Shown: one piece after another, positions 1 through 8,429 of the stretch
How the letters are laid out: each line of letters begins with the position of its first letter
How positions within the stretch are numbered: the stretch's first letter is position 1
Assembly: GCA_032068765.1 (NCBI GenBank)
Contig: DAMBHY010000003.1
Location: 153,205-217,204 of the forward strand
DNA from: DAMBHY01 sp032068765
GTDB taxonomy: Bacteria > Bacteroidota > Bacteroidia > Bacteroidales > Dysgonomonadaceae
Length of the DNA: 64,000 nucleotides
Direction of reading: 5' to 3'
Notes under the pieces: generated by a model
The model's input: the letters and a program-made list of their open reading frames with translations, nothing else
The model's database searches: none
What the model was told of the DNA's origin: nothing
Position numbers and translations under genes: made by a program

Positions 1-156
1 CATATCTATATCTTTTGAGGGTCTGTAAAGGAAAATATCACGTACATAACCGCCTATCACATAACACTCAAGTCTCATTTCATCTGCGATGGACGAAATG
101 AGACCGAAAATAGGCTTTTGTAAATATTCTTTTATTTGATGCTGAGTTATATCCAT
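1..156 (-). CDS. cca: CCA-adding enzyme / poly(A) polymerase family nucleotidyltransferase, N-terminal part (cut by window edge)
   Basis: Reading leftwards from the ATG at 156 there are 52 codons with no stop before the window ends. The peptide contains the class II nucleotidyltransferase pair GGYVRD (about residues 35-40) followed by DIDM (about 49-52), the P-loop-like glycine pair and the metal-binding Asp-x-Asp of tRNA CCA-adding enzymes and bacterial poly(A) polymerases. The family adds or repairs the 3' CCA of tRNA in the cytoplasm. It starts 21 bp after the ftsE-like stop and is probably the last gene of that operon. CCA-adding versus poly(A) activity cannot be decided from the N-terminus. 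The window's tRNA-Ile lacks an encoded CCA, so such an enzyme is needed. Confidence 0.85.
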   Translation of the reverse strand, partial: MDITQHQIKEYLQKPIFGLISSIADEMRLECYVIGGYVRDIFLYRPSKDIDM

Positions 157-177
157 TCAAATTCTGTCTGATGCCTC

Positions 178-918
178 TTACTCTCCTATCTGAATGATGT
201 TTTCTTTATCTTCATTACTATTGATAATTTCGTTTCGAGTATCTATCGGCGACATATTGGTGAAAGAGCCGTTTTCGCAACGCATAATCCTACCTTGAAA
301 TGCTTGTACTATTGAATAATTGTGTGTAGACATAACTACAGCGGTTCCTTTTTTAGCGATATCCTGCAAAAGAGTTACAATTTGACTGCCTGTTTCAGGA
401 TCGAGATTTCCAGTAGGTTCGTCCGCAAGTATCAATGGTGGGGAGTTTAACAAGGCACGAGCGATAACAATACGCTGCTGTTCACCACCAGAAAGTTCGT
501 GAGGCATTTTGTAAGATTTATTCTGCATGCCTACCTGCACAAGCACTTCGTGGATGCGGTCTTTAATTACATGTTTATCTTTCCAGCCCGTTGCACGTAA
601 CACAAACTCTAGGTTTTTCTCTACGGTGCGGTCTATCAATAACTGAAAATCCTGAAATACTATACCTATTTTTCTGCGAAGGTATGGTATCTCTTTCCTT
701 TTTATTTTTTGTAGTTGATAATCAAAAATACGTGCTTCACCTTCCTCTATTGGTAATTCAGCATACATGCTTTTCAAAAGCGTACTTTTTCCCGAACCAA
801 CTTTTCCTATTACGTATACAAAATCTCCACGTGTAACCTTTAAGTTTACATCACGAAGAATAGCGTTTTCTTTACGGCTGAGCGTTACATTTTTATAATC
901 AACTAAAACTTCTTGCAT
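178..918 (-). CDS. ftsE: FtsE-like ABC transporter ATP-binding protein
   Basis: 246 aa ABC ATPase. Walker A GKVGSGKST at residues 38-46, Q-loop Gln at about 89, signature LSGGE at 142-146, Walker B LILADE at 162-167, and the H-loop His at about 199. Size and the DEPTGNLD sequence match the FtsE/LolD/MacB group. In Bacteroidota this form is the FtsE partner of the membrane protein FtsX, which controls cell-wall hydrolases during division. No ftsX lies beside it, so the FtsE assignment over LolD rests on overall resemblance (inference). It sits between the SHOCT/DUF4870 gene (7 bp gap) and the cca start (21 bp gap), all in one direction. The C-terminal 25 residues are a polar tail beyond the ATPase fold. 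Confidence 0.8.
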   Translation of the reverse strand: MQEVLVDYKNVTLSRKENAILRDVNLKVTRGDFVYVIGKVGSGKSTLLKSMYAELPIEEGEARIFDYQLQKIKRKEIPYLRRKIGIVFQDFQLLIDRTVEKNLEFVLRATGWKDKHVIKDRIHEVLVQVGMQNKSYKMPHELSGGEQQRIVIARALLNSPPLILADEPTGNLDPETGSQIVTLLQDIAKKGTAVVMSTHNYSIVQAFQGRIMRCENGSFTNMSPIDTRNEIINSNEDKENIIQIGE

Positions 919-925
919 CTAACTC

Positions 926-1420
926 TTATTTTATAAAATCAATCACAAATGGATATTTCCAATATATATTATTATACGCTTTCCATGCTCCTACAATTGG
1001 GAAAACTATCACCAGTATTCCTAAAATAGCTAACGCTGGAAGTCCTATTAAAAGGATAATAAGCACTGTGGCAATCGCTAAATAAATGAGGTAGGAAATC
1101 ATAAAATTGACGATGTTTTTTCCATGTCTGTTCACGTTAGGATTTTTATCCTTGTTAGCAATCCATAGAAGAACGGGTACAATGAACCCAATTCCGGGAA
1201 TAAGAAAACCTGCTAACTGAGATAAATGCATCAACATTAGATACATGTTTTCTGACATTCCAAATAGCGGTTCTCTGAAGGTATCGTTGATAGGTGAAGT
1301 ATTATAACTCTCATCGTTCAAAACTTTTGCTTTCTCTCGCTGATATTCTTCTTCTGTAATGCTGCCTTTTGCACGCAATTCGTCGAGAAGTCTTAAGTCT
1401 TCGTATTTTGAATTTCCCAT
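926..1420 (-). CDS. SHOCT plus DUF4870 membrane protein
   Basis: 164 aa. Residues 4-34 form a SHOCT-type helical motif (LLDELRAKGSITEEEYQREK), a short domain often found at the ends of membrane proteins. Residues about 55-160 fit the DUF4870/Tic20-like membrane family: an amphipathic start with MLMHLSQLAGFLIPG, a membrane segment around 65-85, the conserved NRHGKNIVNF stretch, then two hydrophobic segments (about 108-145). The biochemical role is unknown. Its stop is immediately followed by the ftsE-like gene (7 bp) and its ATG directly abuts the stop of the tlpA-like gene, so translation is probably coupled. Confidence 0.75.
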   Translation of the reverse strand: MGNSKYEDLRLLDELRAKGSITEEEYQREKAKVLNDESYNTSPINDTFREPLFGMSENMYLMLMHLSQLAGFLIPGIGFIVPVLLWIANKDKNPNVNRHGKNIVNFMISYLIYLAIATVLIILLIGLPALAILGILVIVFPIVGAWKAYNNIYWKYPFVIDFIK

Positions 1421-1981
1421 TTATTTCAAAAGTTTATCAATCAGTTCAACCATTCTTTTAAATTCCTCTTCGTTGTATAAACGAGTAAGCATTACAATGC
1501 GTCCATCTTTGTCAACAATTACATTGCGTGTGATTCCCGCATCTTTTTTAGCATACAAACCGAAGATATTTCCATTTGGGTCGAAACCTATTGGATAAGT
1601 AACTTTAGTGGCTTTGCGAAGTTCATTTATCTTTTCAAGTGGTTCGTCTCTATCAATGCCGTATAACGCAAAATTGGAGTTTTCTTTATGTTTTTGCCAG
1701 ATTTCACTTTCAATATGTGGCATTTCTTTTCTGCACACACCACACCAGCTTGCTGTAAATTGCAGCATCACGACTTTTCCCCGCAAATCAGAAAGTTTCA
1801 TTTTCTTTCCTCCTGGGAGATTCATTTCAAAATCGGGAGCCATATCACCGACTTTCACAAGATATTGGCGATCATCATCTTGTTCTACTTTCATTGGATT
1901 ATCGTTTTTTACAGTCGCTTTTAAATTTATCAAAGACAGCGTTAATAAAGTAAATGTAAATATCAAAATTATTCTTCTCAT
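1421..1981 (-). CDS. TlpA-family thioredoxin-like thiol-disulfide oxidoreductase
   Basis: 186 aa. A hydrophobic signal segment at residues 3-20 is followed by an AhpC/TSA-Redoxin type thioredoxin fold with the active-site motif CGVC at 80-83 in FTASWCGVCRKEMP. A cis-proline-type position is visible further on (VTYPIGFDPNG). This layout is that of TlpA/ResA-like reductases of the periplasm, which reduce disulfides in exported proteins such as apocytochromes. No lipobox Cys is seen, so it may be membrane-anchored or secreted. It lies in a minus-strand run with zero-bp spacing to the SHOCT gene and 27 bp after the VanZ gene. The substrate is not evident. Confidence 0.85.
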   Translation of the reverse strand: MRRIILIFTFTLLTLSLINLKATVKNDNPMKVEQDDDRQYLVKVGDMAPDFEMNLPGGKKMKLSDLRGKVVMLQFTASWCGVCRKEMPHIESEIWQKHKENSNFALYGIDRDEPLEKINELRKATKVTYPIGFDPNGNIFGLYAKKDAGITRNVIVDKDGRIVMLTRLYNEEEFKRMVELIDKLLK

Positions 1982-2008
1982 TAAGATAACAGTTTAGAAT
2001 GTTTGTTA

Positions 2009-2422
2009 TTACAAAGATAAATGATTTTTAGATTTTTTACTTTTCCTGTAATAATAAAATGAAAATATCATTGCAGTAGTTGAACCCAACATATCTGCGA
2101 CAAAATCAGCCATTTCGCAACTTCTTCCGGGGAAAATACTGCCCTGCATCAATTCTATAATTCCCCCATAAACTACAGGCACAACAAATCCCCAAAAAAT
2201 CCATTTCCAGATTATGGGTTTGGAATTGTGAAGTTTGTAGTAATAAATCAGAGATGCAGCGGAAAGAGTCAGAAACATTACAAAGTGCACCACCTTATCC
2301 CAAGGGAAGTAGGAAGGAAGTTTGGGTAAGTCAGAAGGGTTCCAAAGACAAGTAGCGAAAAAAATAATTGCTCCGATAAATAAAGGAACAAGAGCATAAT
2401 GAATGCGGTTGGATAATTTCAT
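2009..2422 (-). CDS. VanZ-like membrane protein
   Basis: 137 aa with about four hydrophobic segments (about 10-28, 45-62, 72-90, 108-123). The spacing and short motifs, DKVVHFVMF after the first segment and YGGIIELMQGSIFPGRSCEMADFVADMLGS (residues about 85-114; key residues E, Q, R, D), are those of the VanZ family. VanZ proteins are small inner-membrane proteins, named for teicoplanin resistance, but most genomic copies have no known function. It is the first gene of the minus-strand run towards cca. A resistance role should not be inferred. Confidence 0.8.
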   Translation of the reverse strand: MKLSNRIHYALVPLFIGAIIFFATCLWNPSDLPKLPSYFPWDKVVHFVMFLTLSAASLIYYYKLHNSKPIIWKWIFWGFVVPVVYGGIIELMQGSIFPGRSCEMADFVADMLGSTTAMIFSFYYYRKSKKSKNHLSL

Positions 2423-2581
2423 AGTTGTTGTACCAAATAGGGGTGTAAAGGTAGAGATAAAATCGTAATTAATAATCAGCTTTTAAATACATATAACAAA
2501 TATCAAAGCACAATTTTGATAAAAAAGTTGTTTCTTTGTTAACAATTATAATTTTAGATATTAAATAAGAAAAGTCCATAA

Positions 2582-4261
2582 ATGAAAAGAGCAATTATAT
2601 TATTTCTTGGGGTCATTTTTTTCCAATTCACACAAGCGCAACAATCGCAAAAACCGGTTACCGACAAATCTTCTAATCGACACTTCAATATAAATAAAAG
2701 CATTGATGTATACAGTTCTGTTTTGAAAGAATTGGATATGTTTTATGTAGATAGTATTGACGTAGATAGTTTGGTGCAAAATAACGTTCAAATGATGCTG
2801 AATGGACTTGATCCATACACAGAATATTACCCAGAAGATAAAATGGATGACTTGCGGTTTATGACAACAGGTGAGTATGCAGGCATCGGCGCTATTATTT
2901 CACAAAAAAACGGTGGCGTAATCATCAATGAACCTTATGAAGGAATGCCTGCGGCAAAAGCTGGACTGAAAGCTGGTGACCAAATACTGGAAATTGATGG
3001 AAAGGATTTGAGAAAAGCTCCTGTAAGTAAGGTAAGCGAAAACTTGAAAGGAACTCCGGGTACAACTTTATCTATTCTTATTCAGCGTCCTGGTGAAGCA
3101 AAACCACGCATTGTGAAAGTAATTCGTGAAAAGATTACCATCCATCCGGTAACATACTCCACCGTTATGAAAAACAACATCGGTTATCTGCATTTTAGTG
3201 GATTCACCGAAAATAGTTCTGCGGAAGCAAAACAAACCATTTTGGATTTAAAAAATAAAGGGGCCAAATCGTTAATTATGGACTTGCGCGGAAATGGCGG
3301 AGGTATCTTGGATGAAGCTGTGAATATAGTAAATTTCTTTGTTCCAAAAGGAAAAGAAATAGTATCTACGAAAGGTAAAATTCCACAACGTAACCGAGTA
3401 TACAAAACATTGTATAATTCGATGGACGAAATGATACCGTTGGTAATTCTTACAGATACCGGAAGCGCATCGGCTTCTGAAATTGTTGCCGGCTCTTTAC
3501 AAGATTTAGATCGAGCCGTTATTATTGGAAATCGTACATTCGGTAAAGGTTTGGTGCAGGAACCACGTCAGCTTCCTTACAATGGAAGCATGAAATTAAC
3601 CATCGCCAAATATTATATCCCGAGTGGAAGATTAATTCAAAAACTGGACTATTCACACAGAAATGCTGATGGGTCAATAGGTAGTGTTCCCGATAGCCTT
3701 ACAAACATATTTAAAACCTTTAAAGGACGTCTTGTTCGTGACGGAGGAGGTATTACTCCCGACATCATTATTAATCAATCTAGACCAAACACGATTGTTT
3801 ATTATTTGACTATGGAAAATATAATTTTTGACTATGTAACAGATTGGGTCTTAAAACACAAATCGATTGATAGTCCCGACAAATTTAATTTGTCAGATAC
3901 TGATTATGAAGATTTTAAGAAATTCGTAAAAACGAAAAAATTTAATTATGACCAAATGAGCGCACGACACCTCAAACAATTGAAGGAAGTAATGAAGTTT
4001 GAAGGATATATGGACACCGCTTCAGAAGAATTCAAAGCATTGGAAGCTAAACTGGTTCCTAATCTTGACAGAGACCTTGACTTAGCAAAAGATGATATCC
4101 GGAATCAGATTTCTAACGAAATTATTCAAAGATATTACTTCAAAAAAGGTGTGTTAATTCACACATTAGCATCTGACAAAGTTTTAGATAAAGCTATTGA
4201 AATTCTTCAAAATCCAGCACAATATCAGGCAATCTTATCACCTCGAAATGATAATAAATAA
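2582..4261 (+). CDS. ctpA: C-terminal processing peptidase (S41A family)
   Basis: 559 aa. Signal peptide at residues 1-19 (ends TQAQ). A PDZ domain lies at about 92-170 (GIGAIISQKNGGVIINEP, then AGLKAGDQILEIDG). The S41 protease core follows at about 190-350. The catalytic Ser is in GSASASE (residues 294-300, expected Ser297) and the catalytic Lys in FGKG (Lys322). The final 160 residues are a C-terminal extension common in Bacteroidota members. The enzyme cleaves C-termini of periplasmic proteins. It stands alone on the plus strand and ends at a strong hairpin shared with convergent luxS. Confidence 0.93.
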   Translation: MKRAIILFLGVIFFQFTQAQQSQKPVTDKSSNRHFNINKSIDVYSSVLKELDMFYVDSIDVDSLVQNNVQMMLNGLDPYTEYYPEDKMDDLRFMTTGEYAGIGAIISQKNGGVIINEPYEGMPAAKAGLKAGDQILEIDGKDLRKAPVSKVSENLKGTPGTTLSILIQRPGEAKPRIVKVIREKITIHPVTYSTVMKNNIGYLHFSGFTENSSAEAKQTILDLKNKGAKSLIMDLRGNGGGILDEAVNIVNFFVPKGKEIVSTKGKIPQRNRVYKTLYNSMDEMIPLVILTDTGSASASEIVAGSLQDLDRAVIIGNRTFGKGLVQEPRQLPYNGSMKLTIAKYYIPSGRLIQKLDYSHRNADGSIGSVPDSLTNIFKTFKGRLVRDGGGITPDIIINQSRPNTIVYYLTMENIIFDYVTDWVLKHKSIDSPDKFNLSDTDYEDFKKFVKTKKFNYDQMSARHLKQLKEVMKFEGYMDTASEEFKALEAKLVPNLDRDLDLAKDDIRNQISNEIIQRYYFKKGVLIHTLASDKVLDKAIEILQNPAQYQAILSPRNDNK

Positions 4262-4265
4262 ATTT

Positions 4266-4303
4266 AAAGAAAGCGGCTGAAAATATTTTCAGCCGCTTTC
4301 TTT
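4266..4303. terminator. Bidirectional rho-independent terminator between ctpA and luxS
   Basis: A perfect 19-bp inverted repeat (AAAGAAAGCGGCTGAAAAT and its complement) lies between the convergent ctpA stop (4261) and luxS stop (4339). It has a GC core and A/T runs on both flanks, so it can terminate transcription from either side. Confidence 0.9.
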
Positions 4304-4338
4304 AATGTTTCTGTCTTTTTCTTTAGTCTTATCTGTAA

Positions 4339-4818
4339 TTAAAGTGGGTAGTTTAGATTTTCCTCTGTAATCCTCAGAAGCACTTCGTTAAGATATTTCT
4401 TTGATTCCCAACGAGCCATAGGTAAATCCTGTAGAAGAAAATTTCCACAATCCTTAGCAGTAGCTCCTGGAATATCACCTTCATATTCCGTTATGAATTG
4501 GAATGTACGAACCATCAATGGAACAATATCTTCAGATTTCAGATTTCCTTTTACAATCAGATAATTACCCGTGAGACAACCCATCGGACCCCAATAAATA
4601 ATTCGGTCTTTCCATTCTCTATCATTGCGAAGAAAAGTTGCAGCAAGATGTTCAATTGTATGAATGGCCCCCTGTTGCAACGCAGGTTCATTGTTAGGTT
4701 CTTTCATTCGTACATCAAATGTAGTAATCACATTGTCATTCAAAAAATCCTGACGACTTACGTAAATACCTCTTTTCAAACGGAGGTGGTTAATATTAAA
4801 ACTTGGAATCTTTTCCAT
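4339..4818 (-). CDS. luxS: S-ribosylhomocysteine lyase (AI-2 synthase)
   Basis: 159 aa, the normal LuxS length. The metal-binding motif HTIEH gives His53 and His57, the third ligand Cys124 is in AKDCGN, and the catalytic Cys81 is in GPMGCLTG. LuxS splits S-ribosylhomocysteine into homocysteine and DPD, the precursor of autoinducer-2. It lies 32 bp downstream of the pfs nucleosidase, which makes its substrate, so the two steps of SAH recycling are encoded as one unit. Confidence 0.97.
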   Translation of the reverse strand: MEKIPSFNINHLRLKRGIYVSRQDFLNDNVITTFDVRMKEPNNEPALQQGAIHTIEHLAATFLRNDREWKDRIIYWGPMGCLTGNYLIVKGNLKSEDIVPLMVRTFQFITEYEGDIPGATAKDCGNFLLQDLPMARWESKKYLNEVLLRITEENLNYPL

Positions 4819-4850
4819 TTCTTACATAAAATAATTAAGGGGTGATAAAT

Positions 4851-5534
4851 TTATAGCGCTTCCAAATACCTCTTAGTGACTTCAAAAGAATCGTTAGCCA
4901 ACCTACTCCAAAAATCAAAATATTGCGAAGCTTTTTCATCTTTCAACGGTACGTCACTGATGATACGGAAACTGATAAAAGGTGTTCCGTACACATAACA
5001 AGTTTGCGCAATTGAGCAGCTTTCCATATCCACCGCCTTGGCATCAGGAAAGTGCGATAATATCTCACGCATCTTTTCTTTAGTGTCAACAAACCAGTCG
5101 CCAGTAACAATTCTTCCAGAATGAATCTTTACGTTCGTATCTAGACCTAAAGCTTTGTTTATAAATTTTCTATCAGAAGTGAATGCCGCAGGCATGCCTG
5201 GAATTTGACCATATTCGACTTCACTCCCGCAATATAAGTCATGATAAACGTAGTCAGTCCCAACAACTACTTCCATCGGACTCATAGTTACATCCGCACC
5301 TCCTGCCACTCCTGTTGATATAACTAATTCGGGATGATAAGTTCTAATCATTTCAACTGCCCCGATGGTACTATTTACTTTTCCGATACCGCATTGCTGA
5401 ATTATAATATCGTGGTGGGCAATTTTTCCTAATACAAACCTCTTTCCGTGATAATTTTTTGTTTGTATATCTGAAAGCAATGTTTTGAGTTGGTTTAACT
5501 CCTTCTCCATCGCTACAATTATTCCTATTTTCAT
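4851..5534 (-). CDS. mtnN: 5'-methylthioadenosine/S-adenosylhomocysteine nucleosidase
   Basis: 227 aa PNP/UDP phosphorylase-fold protein. Visible family motifs are IGIIVAMEKEL (residues 3-13, with the conserved Glu), the ribose-site ISTGVAGG (about 73-80), AVDMESCSIAQ (purine and ribose contacts) and RIISD with the catalytic Asp. The enzyme hydrolyses MTA and SAH to adenine plus methylthioribose or S-ribosylhomocysteine in the cytosol. It precedes luxS by 32 bp and follows the DUF2284 gene by 46 bp, all minus strand. Confidence 0.96.
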   Translation of the reverse strand: MKIGIIVAMEKELNQLKTLLSDIQTKNYHGKRFVLGKIAHHDIIIQQCGIGKVNSTIGAVEMIRTYHPELVISTGVAGGADVTMSPMEVVVGTDYVYHDLYCGSEVEYGQIPGMPAAFTSDRKFINKALGLDTNVKIHSGRIVTGDWFVDTKEKMREILSHFPDAKAVDMESCSIAQTCYVYGTPFISFRIISDVPLKDEKASQYFDFWSRLANDSFEVTKRYLEAL

Positions 5535-5580
5535 ATCATTTTATTAATTCTGTATGACAACGATAACTGCTTTTGAGCTA

Positions 5581-6195
5581 TCAAACTTCATCAAACAGAT
5601 TTGTGACTTTATTTTGCAATTCCTGCAGTTCTGTTTTAGACAAAATTCCACTTACTAATGTAAGGTATTCTGGCAATTGATTATTACTCCCCCATTTCAT
5701 CTCTATATGAAGCAACTGAAAGGTTGTTTTCATCATATCAAAACCAAATGCTTCGAGGGAAGAACGCATTTTACTGGGATAACGACATGCCTGATTTTTA
5801 CGGCGTGTACAATTTTCCCACTTACAAAAATGACAGACTCCAGCAAAAAATGCCCTACTGTCAGGATATGAATGTTCCAGTCCCAATAACAATATATCTT
5901 CTTTTTTGCGAACTTCTGCTATAACTTGATAAGCGGCATTTTTAACATTGTCAATACCAATATTATTTTGAATAAAATCAGGATGAAAGATAATCTTCGT
6001 GCCGATGATGTATGCAAAATGATATTGTAATAGATACTCATTCGTATCAAAATCAAAAGGCGGACATGACCAGCAAATGTCGTATTTATTACATTGTTGG
6101 CAGTATCCAAGAAAGTTTTCTTCATTTCTGTAGCCTTTTATATATTCTGCTAGACAAATAACAGTCGTAAAATGCTGTAATGTATAATTTTGCAT
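5581..6195 (-). CDS. DUF2284 cysteine-rich metal-binding protein
   Basis: 204 aa from the ATG at 6195; a TTG twelve bases upstream would add only four residues. There are two four-Cys clusters: Cys32/35/41/44 (YCQQCNKYDICWSCPPF) and Cys121/124/129/137 (GVCHFCKWENCTRRKNQAC). This matches DUF2284 proteins, predicted to bind iron-sulfur clusters or other metal. Function is unknown. It opens the pfs-luxS run, so a link to methyl-cycle metabolism is possible but is only inferred from position. Confidence 0.75.
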   Translation of the reverse strand: MQNYTLQHFTTVICLAEYIKGYRNEENFLGYCQQCNKYDICWSCPPFDFDTNEYLLQYHFAYIIGTKIIFHPDFIQNNIGIDNVKNAAYQVIAEVRKKEDILLLGLEHSYPDSRAFFAGVCHFCKWENCTRRKNQACRYPSKMRSSLEAFGFDMMKTTFQLLHIEMKWGSNNQLPEYLTLVSGILSKTELQELQNKVTNLFDEV

Positions 6196-6217
6196 TGTTT
6201 TCTTCAAATATCGAATG

Positions 6218-6225
6218 CAAAATTA
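6218..6225 (-). promoter_or_regulatory. -7 element upstream of DUF2284-pfs-luxS
   Basis: The minus strand reads TAATTTTG, matching the Bacteroidota -7 consensus TAnnTTTG, about 22 bp upstream of the DUF2284 ATG. No clear TTTG -33 box at the usual spacing, so confidence is limited. Confidence 0.45.
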
Positions 6226-6249
6226 AGTAAACTTTCACATAAAAATAAA

Positions 6250-6280
6250 ACCCGTTTTACTCAAAAGCATAAAACAGGCT
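6250..6280 (-). terminator. Probable terminator of the small acidic protein gene
   Basis: On the minus strand a stem (GCCTGTTTTA with TAAAACGGGT, including wobble pairs) is followed by TTTTATTTTT. It lies just after the stop of the 6300-6563 gene and before the next promoter. Confidence 0.55.
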
Positions 6281-6299
6281 TTAAATAAGTAAATATCGA

Positions 6300-6563
6300 T
6301 TATTGATTCGGATCACGATTCTGACTTGTACTGAAATAGTTATTTTCTTCGTCTTCCCCTCCTATTTTTTCCATTTCATTATCTAGTTCCGCACCTGGAA
6401 CGTCCAAATCCATGTCCAATATTTCTTTGCTCACACGTTTTTGTTCTCCTTCAATTTCCGCATCTAGCGAAATAGGTTGGCCCTGTTCATAAATATCTTC
6501 TTCCGGAGGATATACCCAATTTTCCATTTTTTTATTTTGCTCTTCAATATTGTTGTTCGGCAT
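6300..6563 (-). CDS. Small acidic hypothetical protein
   Basis: 87 aa, strongly acidic, low in hydrophobic residues, with no signal peptide or membrane segment. Asn/Gln-rich start (MPNNNIEEQNKK), then a PEEDIYEQGQPISLD region and an acidic tail. No domain is recognised. A normal ATG, its own terminator-like hairpin and codon use like the neighbours favour a real gene. It is probably disordered in solution. It stands alone between the DUF2284 and esterase genes. Confidence 0.55.
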   Translation of the reverse strand: MPNNNIEEQNKKMENWVYPPEEDIYEQGQPISLDAEIEGEQKRVSKEILDMDLDVPGAELDNEMEKIGGEDEENNYFSTSQNRDPNQ

Positions 6564-6662
6564 GGTTGTATTTTTTTATTATCCGTTTTTTAGTAGAACG
6601 TCGATAAAGAACTATTTGTTTAAGGTTGTGGAAGAATGAAATGCGAAATAAAGCAGATCATA

Positions 6663-7508
6663 CTAATTTCTTATAAAATCATCAATAGCCGGAAAAATGA
6701 TTTTATTCCGTTTATGTCTTATAAATCGGGGTAAATGCCCTGAGCCTTTCAAATATACAAACTTATGCGAAACTCCTCTTGCGGTTAACACCGAATCGAG
6801 CATTAATCCCTGCTGCTCATTTACTAAGAAATCTTTATCTCCTTGAAAATGAAGTGTTGGAACATTTGCGACGTTTGCCACAGGACTTGCTTTCTTAAAT
6901 ATTTCTGGTTGTGGAACAGAGTCATAAGATGAACCTGTAATCAATTCAAATATCCTGTGACTGCGGCCATAATAATTACTTTTCAGGTATTTATCCGAAT
7001 ACAAATCCGTTGGCCCGCTCATAGAAATAATTTTGGAAACTTGCTCAGGATGGCCATAACCATAAAGCAATGCCAGGTGACCTCCTGCGCTTTCGCCAAT
7101 CAAAATTACTTTGTTGGAACCACCATTTGATTTAGATATTTTTTGCAATATTTTCACCGCATTTCCAATATCTTCTAACTGATGCCAATACTTAATTTTT
7201 TTATTTACAAGCCTATATTGCATATTAGCACACAAATATCCTTGTTTGCGTAGATGGTGGTATATATTCCAAATATGAAACTTTTGTCCAATCACCCAGC
7301 CGCCGCCATGAATAAGTAATACAACAGACATGCTTTCATCAATTCTATGAGGAATGTATACATCCATCTTATTGCGGGGATATGGACCGTATTTGTAGTT
7401 TCTAGTGTATGAATCCGGTTGTTTGGGAAGATGATTTCTGTTGGAAACTCCGCAGGAACTCAATATAATGCTGCAGAAAATAAAAGTAGAGAAAACTTTA
7501 TTTTTCAT
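6663..7508 (-). CDS. Lipoprotein alpha/beta hydrolase (esterase, BD-FAE-like)
   Basis: 281 aa. A lipoprotein signal ends in ILSSC (Cys19), suggesting outer- or inner-membrane anchoring. The alpha/beta hydrolase fold shows the oxyanion motif HGGGW at 67-71, the nucleophile elbow GESAGG (Ser140), a candidate acid Asp in GDKD (about 224-226) and His258 in GSGHLPR. This is the hormone-sensitive-lipase/BD-FAE type of carboxylesterase. The substrate could be an acylated sugar or other ester and is not determined. Surrounding genes do not form a saccharide-utilisation locus. Confidence 0.82.
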   Translation of the reverse strand: MKNKVFSTFIFCSIILSSCGVSNRNHLPKQPDSYTRNYKYGPYPRNKMDVYIPHRIDESMSVVLLIHGGGWVIGQKFHIWNIYHHLRKQGYLCANMQYRLVNKKIKYWHQLEDIGNAVKILQKISKSNGGSNKVILIGESAGGHLALLYGYGHPEQVSKIISMSGPTDLYSDKYLKSNYYGRSHRIFELITGSSYDSVPQPEIFKKASPVANVANVPTLHFQGDKDFLVNEQQGLMLDSVLTARGVSHKFVYLKGSGHLPRFIRHKRNKIIFPAIDDFIRN

Positions 7509-7660
7509 AAAATATAAATACCATAATTGACAGATAAAGATTAAGAACCAGTTCGCATAAAATGCAGGAATGTCAGTGCTCCTGCTTGCAAAACCATATG
7601 TACTGATTAAACAAAGAACACATTGTCACTAAATCTCCTTCTTTATTATTAATCTCCTCC

Positions 7661-8209
7661 TTACCACTCTTCATTTATAAATTCCTCGCTTTTCATCGAC
7701 TCCTTTAATGAATTTACCAAAGGCTTAATTTGTTTGTCGAGTTGTTCAAGGTAATAATTAAAATAGCCCTGCATCGATATTCCCCATACTTTTCTTTTTG
7801 TATCAACCATTTTATCGCACGCTCCGAAATCCAGAACTTGGTCCGTACCGACATGATAAAAATCGCTGAAAACGTATTTGTATCTTCCATCACGCGCCTC
7901 AATGGTTACAATATAAGTTATATTGCCGCTATCTACATCCTTACCCAATCCACGATGTTTTACCGGAAAAGTACCTTTTGCAACAATAACCGACTTTTCT
8001 TTATCTTCATTTATAATCATATTTTTACCCTTAAGGAATGTGGTAGTCATCCATTTTTCTGCATTGAGGTATAGTGTAGAAGCATTCAACTGGTTTTGAG
8101 TTGTTACAACTTCGCTATAAATAATCTTTCCGCCTTTTACAGGAACGTTTTGACTAAAAACTGAAGCTATGCCAAAAATGAGTAGAAGGAATATAAATAT
8201 TTTTTTCAT
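7661..8209 (-). CDS. Secreted DUF4468 (TBP-like fold) protein
   Basis: 182 aa. Signal peptide at residues 1-20 (GIASVFSQN). The body begins with GKIIYSEVV, followed by ILYLNAEKWMTTTF-like and GTFPVKHRGLGK-like stretches, and carries YIVTIEARDGRYKYVFSDFYH (key residues D, Y, F, H), the pattern of Bacteroidales DUF4468 proteins with a TATA-box-binding-like fold. Function is unknown; likely periplasmic. It stands alone between the esterase and a gene-poor gap. Confidence 0.7.
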   Translation of the reverse strand: MKKIFIFLLLIFGIASVFSQNVPVKGGKIIYSEVVTTQNQLNASTLYLNAEKWMTTTFLKGKNMIINEDKEKSVIVAKGTFPVKHRGLGKDVDSGNITYIVTIEARDGRYKYVFSDFYHVGTDQVLDFGACDKMVDTKRKVWGISMQGYFNYYLEQLDKQIKPLVNSLKESMKSEEFINEEW

Positions 8210-8429
8210 ACAGAGTTATGTTGTTTGTGATTGCGCTTGCAAAATTAATTAATTTTCGTTCTAAGCAAGTTCCTAAAAGTTAATTGTAAATCATTAACAA
8301 TATAAAAGCGGCGTCAAATAGGTAAGTGTATTGAAATTGACACCTGAAGAGACTATTGCATCCTCTTTTTACAGAATATCGCCCCGCACTGGCAATATCT
8401 GCTGGAAAGAGGACGAAAACCATGATGCC

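Noticed and set aside
2009..2422. Glycopeptide resistance gene (vanZ)
   Set aside because: It belongs to the wide VanZ family but there are no vanA/H/X/Y genes, so a resistance role is unsupported.
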